Of a stretch of 64,000 bases of DNA, positions 1-8,701 are shown in pieces; the stretch's first letter is position 1, and every line of letters starts with the position of its first letter. The DNA is from Streptomyces noursei ATCC 11455 (GTDB taxonomy: Bacteria > Actinomycetota > Actinomycetes > Streptomycetales > Streptomycetaceae): NCBI RefSeq assembly GCF_001704275.1, contig NZ_CP011533.1:1054001-1118000 (forward strand). The letters run 5' to 3'. A model generated the notes under the pieces. The model worked only from the letters and a program-made list of their open reading frames with translations, made no database searches and was not told the DNA's origin. The position numbers and the translations under genes were made by a program.

Positions 1-298
1 CGCCCAAGGCCCCGACCCGCCAAGCGCACACGCTGACCACCTCGCCATGGCACCACCCCGGCCTCCTCGCGGTCCAAGACGAGGAGTCGGCGTGCAGGCC
101 CTGGAAGAACAACGTCACCGCGTCGGCGATCAAGGCTTGAACAGCGAAGACACGGGTCACGGGCAGCGTCCGCCGGCAGGTATCGGCGATGCTGAAGAGG
201 GCAAGGCTCCCAGGGAGGCGAACCCCAACCCGAGGTCGCGAGATACGGACAGGCTCGTGGCCTCCACCAGGCCCGGACGCTCGGGGAACTGCTCCGCG
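1..298. other. left edge, no supported gene
   Basis: An open frame on the plus strand enters from the left edge and ends at a TGA at 138-140, but its residues match nothing I recognise. The rest, up to the stop of the membrane-protein gene at 299, shows no convincing coding signal. Confidence 0.4.
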
Positions 299-1042
299 TC
301 AGGCCGACGCAGGCGGGGCCGGGAGGGGCGAAGGTGCGGTTCGTGCCCGGGTGACGGCGTCATGGAGGGCCTTCGGGTCGTCCGCGTGCAGCCTGATCAG
401 CCGTACGGGGCGGGGCGCGCCGAGCAGCCGCGGCGCGTCGACGGGCTCCGTCAGTTCGAGGGTGACGGAGGTCTGCGAGCCGACGTCCAGGTTCAGCTCG
501 CCGTCCGCCTTCTGGTGGGTGAACAGCGTTTCGCGCCGGACGGAGACGATCCGGTCGAGCGGCACGCGGACGTCGACGTGGGCCGCCTGGCGGACGCGCA
601 GGACGCCGTCGGCGAGCACGTGCGGACGGGTTGCGGAGGCCGCATGCAGACCGAGGACGAAGAGGACGGTGTAGACGTCCAGGACGAGGACCACGGCGTG
701 GATGACGGGCCAGTTGGCGAGCAGGAACGACATGCCGACGGTCTCGACGACACAGACGAACGCGAAGCCGTACATCTGGGCGGCCTGGTCTTGGGCGTGC
801 GGGAAGACCGCGTCGGCCCCGTTGATGCCGTGCGGGCGGCGGGCGACCCACCGGACCAGGCTCGTCATCAGCCGCAGCTCGTGCCCGGCGACACGCAGCA
901 CGGGCTCGGGCACGAGTTCCGCGAGCGTCTCCCGCCGGGAGAGCCCGCGCCGCCGCAGCCGCAGCCAGGCGAACACCTCGGCACCGAGCAGGCCCAGCAT
1001 GAGCAGTTCGGCACCGAGCAGGACGGAGCCGGGTATCCGCAC
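299..1042 (-). pseudogene. C-terminal part of a membrane protein split by an IS
   Basis: This encodes about 247 residues. It has a hydrophobic segment near the start, two adjacent hydrophobic stretches in the middle, and a basic soluble tail resembling a PH-like (bPH) domain. The frame runs upstream without a natural start until it enters the IS110-family element. A GTG at 1042 could start a shortened product. The missing N-terminus lies at 2498-2625 on the same strand, on the far side of the IS, starting where the MerR gene stops. I infer that one gene was cut by the insertion. The function of the intact protein is unknown to me; a membrane-anchored signalling or stress protein partnered with MerR is a guess. 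Confidence 0.7.
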
Positions 1043-1285
1043 CCCGCCGATCAGACAGGCGGCCTTACGTTGTTGGGCGGGTTGATCGAGCCATTCGTAG
1101 GGTTGGGTCGCCCAGGGGTGCTGGGTGTGGCTATCAGGCGGCTGCCGTCCGTGGCTGAACTCGCTTCGCCGCCCGGCACCCCACGACGACCAGGCCGCTG
1201 ATTGGGAAGTGCGAACGAGTCGCTGTGTAAGGCAATGCCGGCGAGGTCGTCTGTGGTACGCACTGCAACGACGACCGTCTGGAGC
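1043..1285 (+). ncRNA. IS110 left end, possible bridge (seek) RNA region
   Basis: IS110-group elements are known to encode a guide RNA, called bridge or seek RNA, in the non-coding end upstream of the recombinase. This stretch has the right place and size. I have not folded it or located the target- and donor-binding loops, so the RNA itself is inferred from the family. Confidence 0.35.
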
Positions 1286-1288
1286 ATG

Positions 1289-2479
1289 ATGAGCCGGGTA
1301 TGGGCCGGGATCGACAGCGGCAAGACCCACCACCATTGCGTCGTCCTGGACGCCGACGGCGCCAAGCTGCTGTCGCGCCGGGTGGCCAACGACGAGCCGG
1401 AGCTCCTCCAGCTCCTTGCAGACGTCCTCGGACTCGCGGACGACGCAACGTGGGCGGTGGACATGGCCGACGGCGGTGCCGCACTGCTGATTGCACTGCT
1501 GGTCAACCACGATCAGGAACTGCTCTACATCCCCGGCCGCGCGGTCAACCGGGCCGCCGACGGCTACCGAGGCGAAGGCAAGACCGACGCCCGCGACGCG
1601 CTCGTCATCGCCGACCAGGCCCGCGTCCGCCGTGACCTGAAGCCCATACGTCCCAGCGACGAGATCACCGCGGAGCTGAAGCTGTTCACCGCGCGCCGCA
1701 CCGACCTCGCATGCGACCGTAACCGGTCGATCAACCGCTTGCGTGCCACGCTGACCAGCATGTTTCCCGCACTGGAACGCGCGCTGGATCTGACCACCAA
1801 GGGGCCGCTGGTGCTGCTGACGGGCTATCAGACCCCGCTGGCAATCCGTCGCGTGGGCCTGACCCGTCTCACCAAGTGGCTGAGCGTCCGCAACGTTCGC
1901 AATGCGGAGTCCCTGGCCACCGCTGCGGTCAGAGCCGCCGAGCGGCAGCACACCGCCGTCCCCGGCGAAGCGGCCATCGCCTCGCTGGTGGGTGCGCTGG
2001 TCGAGGAGGTGATGGCCCTCAACGAGAAGATCGCGGACGTCGACAAGCTCATCGAGGGCCGGTTTCGCCGCCACGAACTCGCCGAAGTGATCACCAGCAT
2101 GCCGGGAATTGGCTCCCTGCTGGGCGCAGAATTCCTGGCCGCCGTGGGCAGCGACATGGCATCCTTCGCCACCCCGGACCGGCTGGCCGCCTTCGCCGGC
2201 CTGGCTCCCGCCCCGCACGACTCCGGGAAGTCCCACGGCAACCTGCACCGACCGCAGCAGTACCACCGCGGCCTCCAGCGGGTCTTCTACACCTCCGCGC
2301 TGATCAGCATCCGCAGCGACCCGAACTCGCGCCGCTTTTACGACCGCAAACGCGCTGAGGGGAAGCGCCACATCCAAGCCGTCCTCGCGCTTGCCCGCCG
2401 ACGAGTCAACGTCTTCTGGGCTCTGATCCGTGACCGTCGGTGTTACCAAGTGATACCTCCAGTCACTCATGCGGCTTGA
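1289..2479 (+). CDS. IS110-family transposase (recombinase)
   Basis: A protein of 396 residues, full length for IS110 transposases. The N-terminus has the DEDD RuvC-like fold signature: an early Asp in WAGIDSGK, and later acidic residues in AVDMADGG and KTDARDALV. The C-terminal Tnp_20 half has MPGIGSLLGAEFLAAVG followed by FAGLAPAPHDSGKSHG, which should contain the catalytic Ser. Two ATGs are adjacent (1286 and 1289). I chose the second because GGAG lies just upstream and the family usually starts close to the first Asp. No frameshift or internal stop is visible, so the enzyme may be active. It interrupts a membrane-protein gene. Confidence 0.92.
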   Translation: MSRVWAGIDSGKTHHHCVVLDADGAKLLSRRVANDEPELLQLLADVLGLADDATWAVDMADGGAALLIALLVNHDQELLYIPGRAVNRAADGYRGEGKTDARDALVIADQARVRRDLKPIRPSDEITAELKLFTARRTDLACDRNRSINRLRATLTSMFPALERALDLTTKGPLVLLTGYQTPLAIRRVGLTRLTKWLSVRNVRNAESLATAAVRAAERQHTAVPGEAAIASLVGALVEEVMALNEKIADVDKLIEGRFRRHELAEVITSMPGIGSLLGAEFLAAVGSDMASFATPDRLAAFAGLAPAPHDSGKSHGNLHRPQQYHRGLQRVFYTSALISIRSDPNSRRFYDRKRAEGKRHIQAVLALARRRVNVFWALIRDRRCYQVIPPVTHAA

Positions 2480-2497
2480 CTTCCAGATTGGGAAGCG

Positions 2498-2625
2498 AGT
2501 ACGAGCTCGGCGGGCAGCGCGGCGTACGCGACGGCCCGCAGCCCGCGCAGGACCCGCCCCCTCGGCGGAGCGGCGGGACGGAGCCGGGACCGGGACCGGG
2601 GCGTCCGGGGAGACGGAGCCGTCAT
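2498..2625 (-). pseudogene. N-terminal part of the split membrane protein
   Basis: From an ATG at 2625-2623 the minus strand encodes about 43 residues: a basic Pro/Arg-rich start, then RVLRGLRAVAYAALPAEL, and it runs into the right end of the IS. The ATG overlaps the MerR stop (TGA at 2624-2622) in an ATGA arrangement, which suggests translational coupling. Joined to the 299-1042 piece, it restores a membrane protein with a normal start. Confidence 0.65.
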
Positions 2626-3371
2626 GGCGTTCCCTCCCGTCGTTCCGCTACGAGGCGGACTGCCTGGCGGACCGCCGCCGACTGGGCCGGGGCCAGGTCC
2701 GCGAAGAAGACGTCCGCCAGACCGTCGGCTCCCTCGGCGGGTAGCTGCACCCCCAACTCGTCCGGCAGCAGGGCCGCCAGCGCCGCCGCGGCGCGGGTCA
2801 CCCGCGGGTCGTCCGGCTCCGCGTCGGCGAGGGCGTCCAGGAGTCCGTACACCTCGCCCGCGCCCTCCGCCATTCCGCGCAGCGCCCCCATCAGCCGGGC
2901 CCGCTCCGCCTCGGGGATCACGGTGTCGATGAGGGCCAGGACTTCCCGGTCCTTCACGGCCATCGGGGAGTCCGGCAGTTCGCCGAGGTCCGCCAACACC
3001 CTGGTGAGTTCCGGCGACACCGGCCCGTCGGCTGCCAGCCGCCCGGCTCGCGCCTCGGCCAGCAGCGTGGCGAGCCGCGCTCGCCGATCCCGGATGGCCA
3101 CCTCCTGCCGCCCGAGGTCCTCGTCCAACTCCTCCAGGATCTCCACCAGCTCCCGCCCCTCGTCGTCCGCGAGGGCGTCCCGGACCTCGTCGAGCCCGAG
3201 TCCCAGCTCGGTCAGCCGCCGGATCCGGGCGAGCAGGACGGCGTCCCGGAAGCCGTACTCGCGGTAGCTGTTGGACCGCCGTGGGGGCTCGGGCAGCAGC
3301 CCGAGATGGTGGTAGTGCCGCACGGCCCGAGGGGTGACCCCGACGAGGGCGGCGATCTCGCCGATTCGCAT
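2622..3371 (-). CDS. MerR-family transcriptional regulator
   Basis: A protein of 249 residues. The N-terminal winged helix is typical of MerR (MRIGEIAALVGVTPRAVRHY, then a GLLPEP turn and an SYREYG wing), followed by a long helix and an effector region of about 150 residues rich in Ala, Leu and Glu. No Cys metal site is visible, so the ligand is likely an organic molecule (inference). The stop codon overlaps the start of the membrane-protein gene now broken by the IS, so the two were probably one operon. The family normally bends promoters with long spacers. Confidence 0.92.
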   Translation of the reverse strand: MRIGEIAALVGVTPRAVRHYHHLGLLPEPPRRSNSYREYGFRDAVLLARIRRLTELGLGLDEVRDALADDEGRELVEILEELDEDLGRQEVAIRDRRARLATLLAEARAGRLAADGPVSPELTRVLADLGELPDSPMAVKDREVLALIDTVIPEAERARLMGALRGMAEGAGEVYGLLDALADAEPDDPRVTRAAAALAALLPDELGVQLPAEGADGLADVFFADLAPAQSAAVRQAVRLVAERREGTP

Positions 3372-3586
3372 GAGTTCAGTAGAAACCCTGACGTCGCGGC
3401 AAGGTCAAAGGCGGCCCGGTACGGCGGGGATCGCGGTCGGCACGGTCGGCCACCTGGGCGGTCGGACGCGTCGGGTGCCCTGGATTCCCGGGGAGGGCGG
3501 GGGGCGTCCGGGCTCGCCAAGCGGGATGGAGGCTCAGGGACGTCCGGGCTCGCCGTGCCCAAACGGATGCCGTGAGAGGGTGCACT

Positions 3587-3898
3587 ATGCCCCGTCACCT
3601 GCGGTTCTTCTTCGAAGCCGGCGTCACGGATACCCCGCTGTGGCCCGACGACACGGACAGCCCGTACGGCTACCCCTGCGAGCTGGAGCGCCTGCCGATC
3701 AGCCAGGCCAGCCGCACGGAACTGACCAGGCTGTGCGAGCACTACCAGTCCTCCATCGACTGGGAGTACCCACCGGGCCCGTCTCCGTGGACCCAGGAGC
3801 AGGCGAGACTGTTCGACCAACAGGCAGACACCGCCCTTCAGGCCGTCCAGCGGGAACTCGGCAACGGCTGGACGGTCGACGACCAACGCCGACCGTGA
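3587..3898 (+). CDS. conserved hypothetical protein, 103 aa
   Basis: I chose ATG 3587 over an in-frame GTG at 3572 because GAGGG lies six bases before it. The product is small and soluble, rich in aromatic and acidic residues, with a Trp-Glu-Tyr-Pro-Pro patch in the middle and a helical Gln-rich C-terminus. There is no signal peptide or membrane segment. Codon use is typical of the neighbourhood. I do not recognise the family. It stands alone between the MerR gene and the aldo/keto reductase, convergent with the latter. Confidence 0.65.
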   Translation: MPRHLRFFFEAGVTDTPLWPDDTDSPYGYPCELERLPISQASRTELTRLCEHYQSSIDWEYPPGPSPWTQEQARLFDQQADTALQAVQRELGNGWTVDDQRRP

Positions 3899-4001
3899 CG
3901 GCACCCCACCCAGCGGATTGGGCATGGGACTGGGGCTGGCCGTTCCTGGGCACCTGGCGGCCGGCCGGAACCTGCGGACATGAACGGCGCCCTGGTCTGA
4001 C

Positions 4002-4886
4002 TCAGCTCGGCAGCGCATGGTCGAGCTGCGTCAGCTCCACCTCGCTCAGCTTGAGTTTCGCGGCGTGGGCCGAGTCCGTGATGGAGGCCGGGCGACTGGC
4101 TCCCGGTACCGGGACCACGACTGGGGAGCGGGCGAGCAGCCAGGCCAGGGCGACCTGTTGCGGGCTGACGCCGTACTCGGCCGCGACGCGGTGGAACGTG
4201 GTGCCCATGGAGGTCGGTCCGGAGGGGCCGTCGAGTGAGCTGCGGGAGATGCCGCCGAGGGGGCTCCACGGCAGGAACGCCAGGCCCAGTTCGGTACTCA
4301 GCCGTAGCTGCGGTTCGCTGTCGCGGACGGCGGGCGAGTACTGGTTCTGTACCGAGACGAGTCCGGCGCCGAGGATCGCGTGCGCCTGGCGGATCTGGGC
4401 GGTGGTGACGTTGGAGATGCCGGCGGCGCGGATCGTGCCGGCGTCGAGGAGTTCGCGCAGGGCACCGACGGACTCCGCCCAGGGCACGGCCGGGTCCGGC
4501 TTGTGCAACTGGTACAGGCCGACGGCGTCGACGCCCAGCCGCTCGGCGGAGGCTTCGGCTGCGTGCTTGAGGTGTTCCGGGGCGCCGTTGACCGTCCAGC
4601 TGCCGTCGCCGGGCCGGCCGCGACCGCCCTTGGTGGCGATCAGCACGCCGGAGGTGTCGCCGCCGTAGCGGGCCAGGGCGCGAGCGACCAGCCGCTCGTT
4701 GTGGCCCACCTCGTCGGCGTGCCAGTGGTAGCTGTCGGCGGTGTCGATGAGTGTGACGCCGGCGTCGAGGGCGGCGTGGACGGTGGCGATGGCGCGCTGC
4801 GCGTCCGGGCGGTGCTCGATGGACAGCGGCATGGCCCCCAGGCCGACGGCGCTGACGGTGGTGTCCCCAATGGTGCGGTGCTGCAT
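4002..4886 (-). CDS. aldo/keto reductase
   Basis: An NADPH-dependent oxidoreductase of 294 residues. The expected tetrad is visible: Asp48 and Tyr53 in LIDTADSYHW, Lys86 in IATKGGRG and His128 in LYQLHKPDP. The strand VQNQYSP and the C-terminal VVPVPGASRP cofactor-phosphate region are also typical. It lies 15 bases downstream of the epimerase gene and is probably cotranscribed with it. Both face away from a LysR gene at 5941. Substrate unknown; the family reduces aldehydes and ketones. Confidence 0.9.
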   Translation of the reverse strand: MQHRTIGDTTVSAVGLGAMPLSIEHRPDAQRAIATVHAALDAGVTLIDTADSYHWHADEVGHNERLVARALARYGGDTSGVLIATKGGRGRPGDGSWTVNGAPEHLKHAAEASAERLGVDAVGLYQLHKPDPAVPWAESVGALRELLDAGTIRAAGISNVTTAQIRQAHAILGAGLVSVQNQYSPAVRDSEPQLRLSTELGLAFLPWSPLGGISRSSLDGPSGPTSMGTTFHRVAAEYGVSPQQVALAWLLARSPVVVPVPGASRPASITDSAHAAKLKLSEVELTQLDHALPS

Positions 4887-4901
4887 GGCGGTTCGTGTTC
4901 C

Positions 4902-5870
4902 TTAGGTGGCGGGGGTGGCCGGGATGGCAGAGGCGGCGGGGGTGGCGGATGCGGTGAGGGTTTCGTCGACCGCGCCGGGCAGCCAGTCGATGGCGCGGGA
5001 GAAGGCGAAACCCAGTTCCTTCGCGCGGGTGTTGCTCATGGCGTAGTGGCGGTCGTAGGAGAACGGCGAAGCCGTCTCGCCCGCGGCGACCACCCGGTAG
5101 ACGGGTTCCCGGCCGGCCTGTGCGGCGACGATCGCGGCAAGGTCGCGTACGTCGAGCAGGCCGTCGGAGCAGGCGTTGACCGGGCCGGTGAAGTCGGTGG
5201 CGGTGGCCGCCCACAGCAGCAGGTCCGCCAGCTCCTCGTGGTGGATGAACACCGTCGGCAGCGCGTTCTCGTGCACCGTGATCTCTGCGCCCTGGCAGAT
5301 GTGCTCGACGAAGTGCGCGAGCCGGCCGGTGAACTCCCGTGCGCCGCCGCCGAGCACGTGCGCGCTGCGCACGGACGCGAACGCGAAGCTGCCGGCGCGG
5401 GCGAGGACGGCCTCGGCCTGGCGCTTGCCCTCGGCGTAGTGGGCCGCCAGGTATGCCTCGTCGTGCCAGGGCAGGTCCATGGCCGCCAGCCAGGTGGTCG
5501 GATCCGCGTTCTCCTCCGGCACCGGGGTGCCCGCCGGCACAGCCGGCAGCGCGGCGGTCGCCGGGTCGTAGACCTCGATCGTGGAGGTCATGACGTAGCG
5601 CCGGGTGCGGCCGGCGAAGACGCGGGCGGCGATCGCGGCCTGCACGGGGGTGTAACAGACCTGGTCGACGACGACGTCGAAGGTGCGAGAGCCGAGCGCG
5701 GCGATGAGAGACGCCTCGTCGTTGCGGTCGACAACCAGGTGCTCGACACCGGCGGGCGTCCCGGTGGAGCCGCGGTTGATCACGGTGACCCGGTGACCGG
5801 TGGCCTGCAGTCGCTCGACCAGGAGCTTTCCGAAGTACCGGCTTCCGCCGATGACACAGATCCTTTGCAT
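4902..5870 (-). CDS. NAD-dependent epimerase/dehydratase family protein
   Basis: A protein of 322 residues. The Rossmann start reads MQRICVIGGSRYFGKLL, with GGSRYFG as the dinucleotide loop, and AHYAEGKRQAE supplies the YxxxK pair. It resembles the atypical SDR group that includes nucleotide-sugar and plant CSP41-like members. I chose ATG 5870 because a G-rich ribosome site precedes it and the Rossmann strand follows directly; an upstream start at 5897 is possible. The C-terminus ends in an Ala/Thr/Pro-rich tail. It is the first gene of a two-gene unit with the aldo/keto reductase. Confidence 0.85.
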   Translation of the reverse strand: MQRICVIGGSRYFGKLLVERLQATGHRVTVINRGSTGTPAGVEHLVVDRNDEASLIAALGSRTFDVVVDQVCYTPVQAAIAARVFAGRTRRYVMTSTIEVYDPATAALPAVPAGTPVPEENADPTTWLAAMDLPWHDEAYLAAHYAEGKRQAEAVLARAGSFAFASVRSAHVLGGGAREFTGRLAHFVEHICQGAEITVHENALPTVFIHHEELADLLLWAATATDFTGPVNACSDGLLDVRDLAAIVAAQAGREPVYRVVAAGETASPFSYDRHYAMSNTRAKELGFAFSRAIDWLPGAVDETLTASATPAASAIPATPAT

Positions 5871-5940
5871 GCCCCCACCCTGGATGCCTATCGTCATCAG
5901 CAGAAGTGGTGACCTACTGGAAACGCCTTAAGGAATACTG

Positions 5941-6843
5941 TTGATCGATGTGCAGCGGCTCCGCATCCTGCGGGCGGTGGCGGACCACGGCAGCTTCAGC
6001 CAGGCGGCCACGGCTCTCCGCCTCACCCCTTCCGCCGTCTCCCAGCACATAGCGGTGTTGGAACGCAGCCTCGGCGCCCAGGTCGTGGCACGCAGCACAC
6101 GCGGTGTCACCCTCACCGAGGCCGGCCAGATCATGGTCGGGGCCGCCGAGTCCGTCACCGCCGAGCTCGAACAGGCGAAGCAGCAGGTCGAGCGGCTCAG
6201 CACGGGCCGCGTACAGCTCACCGTCGCCACCTTCACCAGCGGCGGCAGGCACCTACTGCCTGGCGTGCTCCCCCGGTTCATGGCAGCCCATCCCGACACC
6301 GTGCTCCACGTCAGGGAGGGCGAGCCCGAGAACACCTTGCCCCTCGTCCGCCAAGGCGCCGTCGACCTCGCTCTCGCCTACCGCTTCGACGGCCCGCTGC
6401 CCGTGGGACCTGGCCCGAGCTCGCGCCTGCAGTGGACCGCACTCCTGGAAGATCCCTTGCACGTCGTGATGCCGGAGGGGCATCGATTCGCCGACCGCGA
6501 GTCGCTCGACATCGCCGAGCTGGCAGCCGAGCCCTGGGTGCTCGGATGCCTCAAGACCGATGCCTACCTGCGCCGTTACGCCGAGCGCGCAGGCTTCGCA
6601 CCGGACGTGCGCAGCACCACCACCGACTACTTCTTCGCCCGCTCGCTCGTCGCCGCGGGAATGGGGATCTCGCTGGTCCCTTCCATCGCGCTCGTCCCGA
6701 CGGTGCCTGGCGTGCACGCCGTCCCGGTCGAACCGCCGGCTCCGACCCGGCACATCGGCGTTGTCACGCTCGACCGCCCTCGCGACCGCCCACACGTCAC
6801 GGCGTTCATCCAGGCCCTCCGCGAGCAGGCGACACATCAGTAG
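5941..6843 (+). CDS. LysR-family transcriptional regulator
   Basis: A protein of 300 residues starting at TTG 5941, with AAGGA six bases upstream. The winged HTH is clear (VADHGSFSQAATALRLTPSA, then VSQHIAVLE), followed by a two-lobed periplasmic-binding-like effector domain. It is divergent from the epimerase/aldo-keto reductase unit with about 70 bp between the starts, the usual LysR geometry, so it probably controls that unit and itself. Confidence 0.93.
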   Translation: MIDVQRLRILRAVADHGSFSQAATALRLTPSAVSQHIAVLERSLGAQVVARSTRGVTLTEAGQIMVGAAESVTAELEQAKQQVERLSTGRVQLTVATFTSGGRHLLPGVLPRFMAAHPDTVLHVREGEPENTLPLVRQGAVDLALAYRFDGPLPVGPGPSSRLQWTALLEDPLHVVMPEGHRFADRESLDIAELAAEPWVLGCLKTDAYLRRYAERAGFAPDVRSTTTDYFFARSLVAAGMGISLVPSIALVPTVPGVHAVPVEPPAPTRHIGVVTLDRPRDRPHVTAFIQALREQATHQ

Positions 6844-6974
6844 ACGAGTGCACCGGGGCGGATGACGGAGGTGCCCTCGCCATGCATGGGGGGAGATCCC
6901 ACCGCCCGGCCTGGGCCCGGCACCATCACCAGCTCCCCGACAGAGCCGGTTGTAGTTCCTGACACGATGGGTAC

Positions 6975-7480
6975 GTGTTCGACTTCGGGATCGGGGGCTA
7001 CCGGCCGCAGTGGTTGAGCGGTCGTGGCGAAATACTGCGTGAACACAGACGTCGCCTACGTGCCTTGTACGGCGCCCGCTGACGGGGTTTTGGATGGTTT
7101 GGGACCTCGACGACGATGAGTGGTTCTGCGACTGCCCAGTCCTGTTTGATTTCGCTGGTGAGCAAGTCGACGTCAACCACCACAAGTTCGACGAGGTCTC
7201 GCTCACGTGGTCCACGATCGATCCGGGCCGTCCGCTCCGCCGGGCCGGCTTCAACCTGCAGTGGCGCTCTGAGCCGCTTCCCGAAGTGCAGGCGCTTTGC
7301 GGACTGCCCCTGCAGAGCGTCGAGTTGCTCAGCTGGATGGGCAAAGACGCCGCACACGGAGCCGTGGACGTGAGCTTCGTCTTCCCGGGCAGCCGTGTCA
7401 GCGTGTTCAACGCCCTGGATGAGAACGGCCTCGACTGCCCGCCACCAAGTGCCGAGCAGCATCCATACACCGTCCATTGA
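6975..7480 (+). pseudogene. conserved hypothetical gene broken by a frameshift
   Basis: From GTG 6975 one frame encodes a start with FDFGIGGYRPQWLSG and RRRLRALYGA, then hits a TGA at 7080-7082. The next frame continues naturally with LTGFW, MVWDLDDDEWF, DVNHHKFDEVSLTW and a C-terminus ending at 7480. Read together they give one protein of about 165 residues. From ATG 7094 the downstream part alone would be 128 residues. The shift lies around 7070-7082. It could be a real mutation or an assembly error. Confidence 0.65.
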
Positions 7481-7672
7481 AGTGGCGTCGCCGGTGGTCG
7501 CCTTGGTCATCGGTGGTCGCCTTGGTCGTCGCTGGTCGTCGCTGGTCAGCAAGCGCCCTCGCCACCCACGTATGCATCGGTGTTCCGATGACGGCCGGGT
7601 GGGGCGGGCCAGGTGGCAGCTGCATTGGTCGGATGACAACGCCGAGGTTTGTCGAGGTGCCGCAAGGCTCGG

Positions 7673-7807
7673 TCATTGGAGCGGGATGGGTACGCCTGCG
7701 GAGCGGAGTTTGGCCTCGGTGAGCGCGGTCAGTCGGGCTGCGATCGGTGCCTGGTCCCCGCGATGGTTGTTGATCAGCCGGTACTGGGTGGAATCCTTGC
7801 GCCATGC
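7673..7807 (-). pseudogene. 3' end of the MerR gene behind an in-frame amber codon
   Basis: Directly after the TAG at 7810-7808 the same frame continues for 44 codons (AWRKDSTQYRLINNHRG, then TALTEAKLRSAGVPIPLQ) and ends in a TGA at 7675-7673. This looks like the natural C-terminus of the upstream MerR protein. A single C-to-T change (CAG to TAG) would explain it. Confidence 0.65.
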
Positions 7808-8449
7808 CTACAGGCTGCTGGGATTCCCCAACAGTGTGGGGTTGGCGAGGTAGCGGTCGGCCATGGCGGTCGCCAGCTCTTCGATTCTCGGATCGTCCGG
7901 TTGCCAGGTCTCGGCCTCCCAACCACGCTTGGTCAGGTCGATCCACTCGGGGTCGTCGAGCCAGTGTTCCAGCTGGGTCAGGAAGCCGTCGAAGCCCGCC
8001 GGCACCAGCGCCCGGGCCAGCACCAGGGCCTCGCGTTGCGCGGCCACGTAGTCGGGGCCGAAGCCGAGGCCGGGCATCCAGTCCAGGAGCGCGCAGGCGC
8101 GGTCGGGCAACAGGGCCCGGTCGCCGTCGGCGAGCTGCTGCAGAGCGTCCCGCCGAGTCTTCAACTCCTCTATTTTTGCGGTGAGTTGACGCTCGACGTC
8201 GACGAGGGTGGCGGCGAACCGCGCGGCGTCGGCGTCGAGCAGGGGCCCGGTCTCGGCCAGCGGCACCCCGGCGGCGGCCAGTGTCCGGACCTGCACCAGC
8301 CGAAGCAGGTCGTCCGATCCGTACCGCCGATATCCGGAGCTGTCGCGTTCCGGCTCCTCGACCAGGCCGAGCTTGTGGTAGTGCCGCACCGTCTTCACCG
8401 TGACGCCGACGAACGCCGCCGCCTGCCCGATCGTGACTCCACTCATCAT
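7808..8449 (-). CDS. MerR-family regulator with antibiotic-binding-type C-terminus, truncated by a stop
   Basis: The N-terminus is a MerR winged helix (VTIGQAAAFVGVTVKTVRHY, SSGYRRYGSDD), followed by a coiled helix and a C-terminal region like the TipAS-type ligand domain of multidrug-sensing MerR proteins. The 213-residue product stops at TAG 7810-7808. A further 44 in-frame codons that look genuine follow, so the protein has probably lost its tail. The DNA-binding part is intact. No target gene lies directly beside it except the deleted methyltransferase at 8702. Confidence 0.8.
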   Translation of the reverse strand: MMSGVTIGQAAAFVGVTVKTVRHYHKLGLVEEPERDSSGYRRYGSDDLLRLVQVRTLAAAGVPLAETGPLLDADAARFAATLVDVERQLTAKIEELKTRRDALQQLADGDRALLPDRACALLDWMPGLGFGPDYVAAQREALVLARALVPAGFDGFLTQLEHWLDDPEWIDLTKRGWEAETWQPDDPRIEELATAMADRYLANPTLLGNPSSL

Positions 8450-8701
8450 CTGCTCAGCCTGCCTTGCGCTCGGGCTCGGGCTCGGCGACCACGCACACCT
8501 CGGCCGAGCATATGCGACGAGCCTTCACCCTGCCCCAAGGTCAACCTCAACCGTGCTCTGGCTCACAGCCGGTCGCCTTGGAGATTGCAACGGTTTCGCG
8601 AGCAGGACGCCGCCCCGTCCGTCTCGGCCCCCCTTACCCTCCACCGGTTCCGACGGCTCTCCGCTCCACCGCGGTCATGTGCCAGGCCCGACAGCCCCTG
8701 C

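Larger units (their letters stand above)
1043..2490 (+). mobile_element. IS110-family insertion sequence (ends approximate)
   Basis: The element has one transposase gene, a long non-coding left end of about 240 bp and a very short right end, as in the IS110 group. The outer limits are inferred from where the reading frame of the interrupted membrane protein stops making sense on each side, so they are good only to about 15 bases. The 9-mer attgggaag occurs at 1201-1209 and again at 2487-2495. I see no terminal inverted repeats, which fits IS110 elements. Confidence 0.75.

Noticed and set aside
299..2470. 723-codon open frame on the minus strand
   Set aside because: It runs antisense through the transposase. 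Only the first and last parts belong to the interrupted membrane protein; the middle is a shadow of IS DNA.
7491..7550. ggtggtcgccttggtc repeats as a regulatory array
   Set aside because: Only two near-identical 19-bp units and a shorter echo; no symmetry and no gene start nearby.
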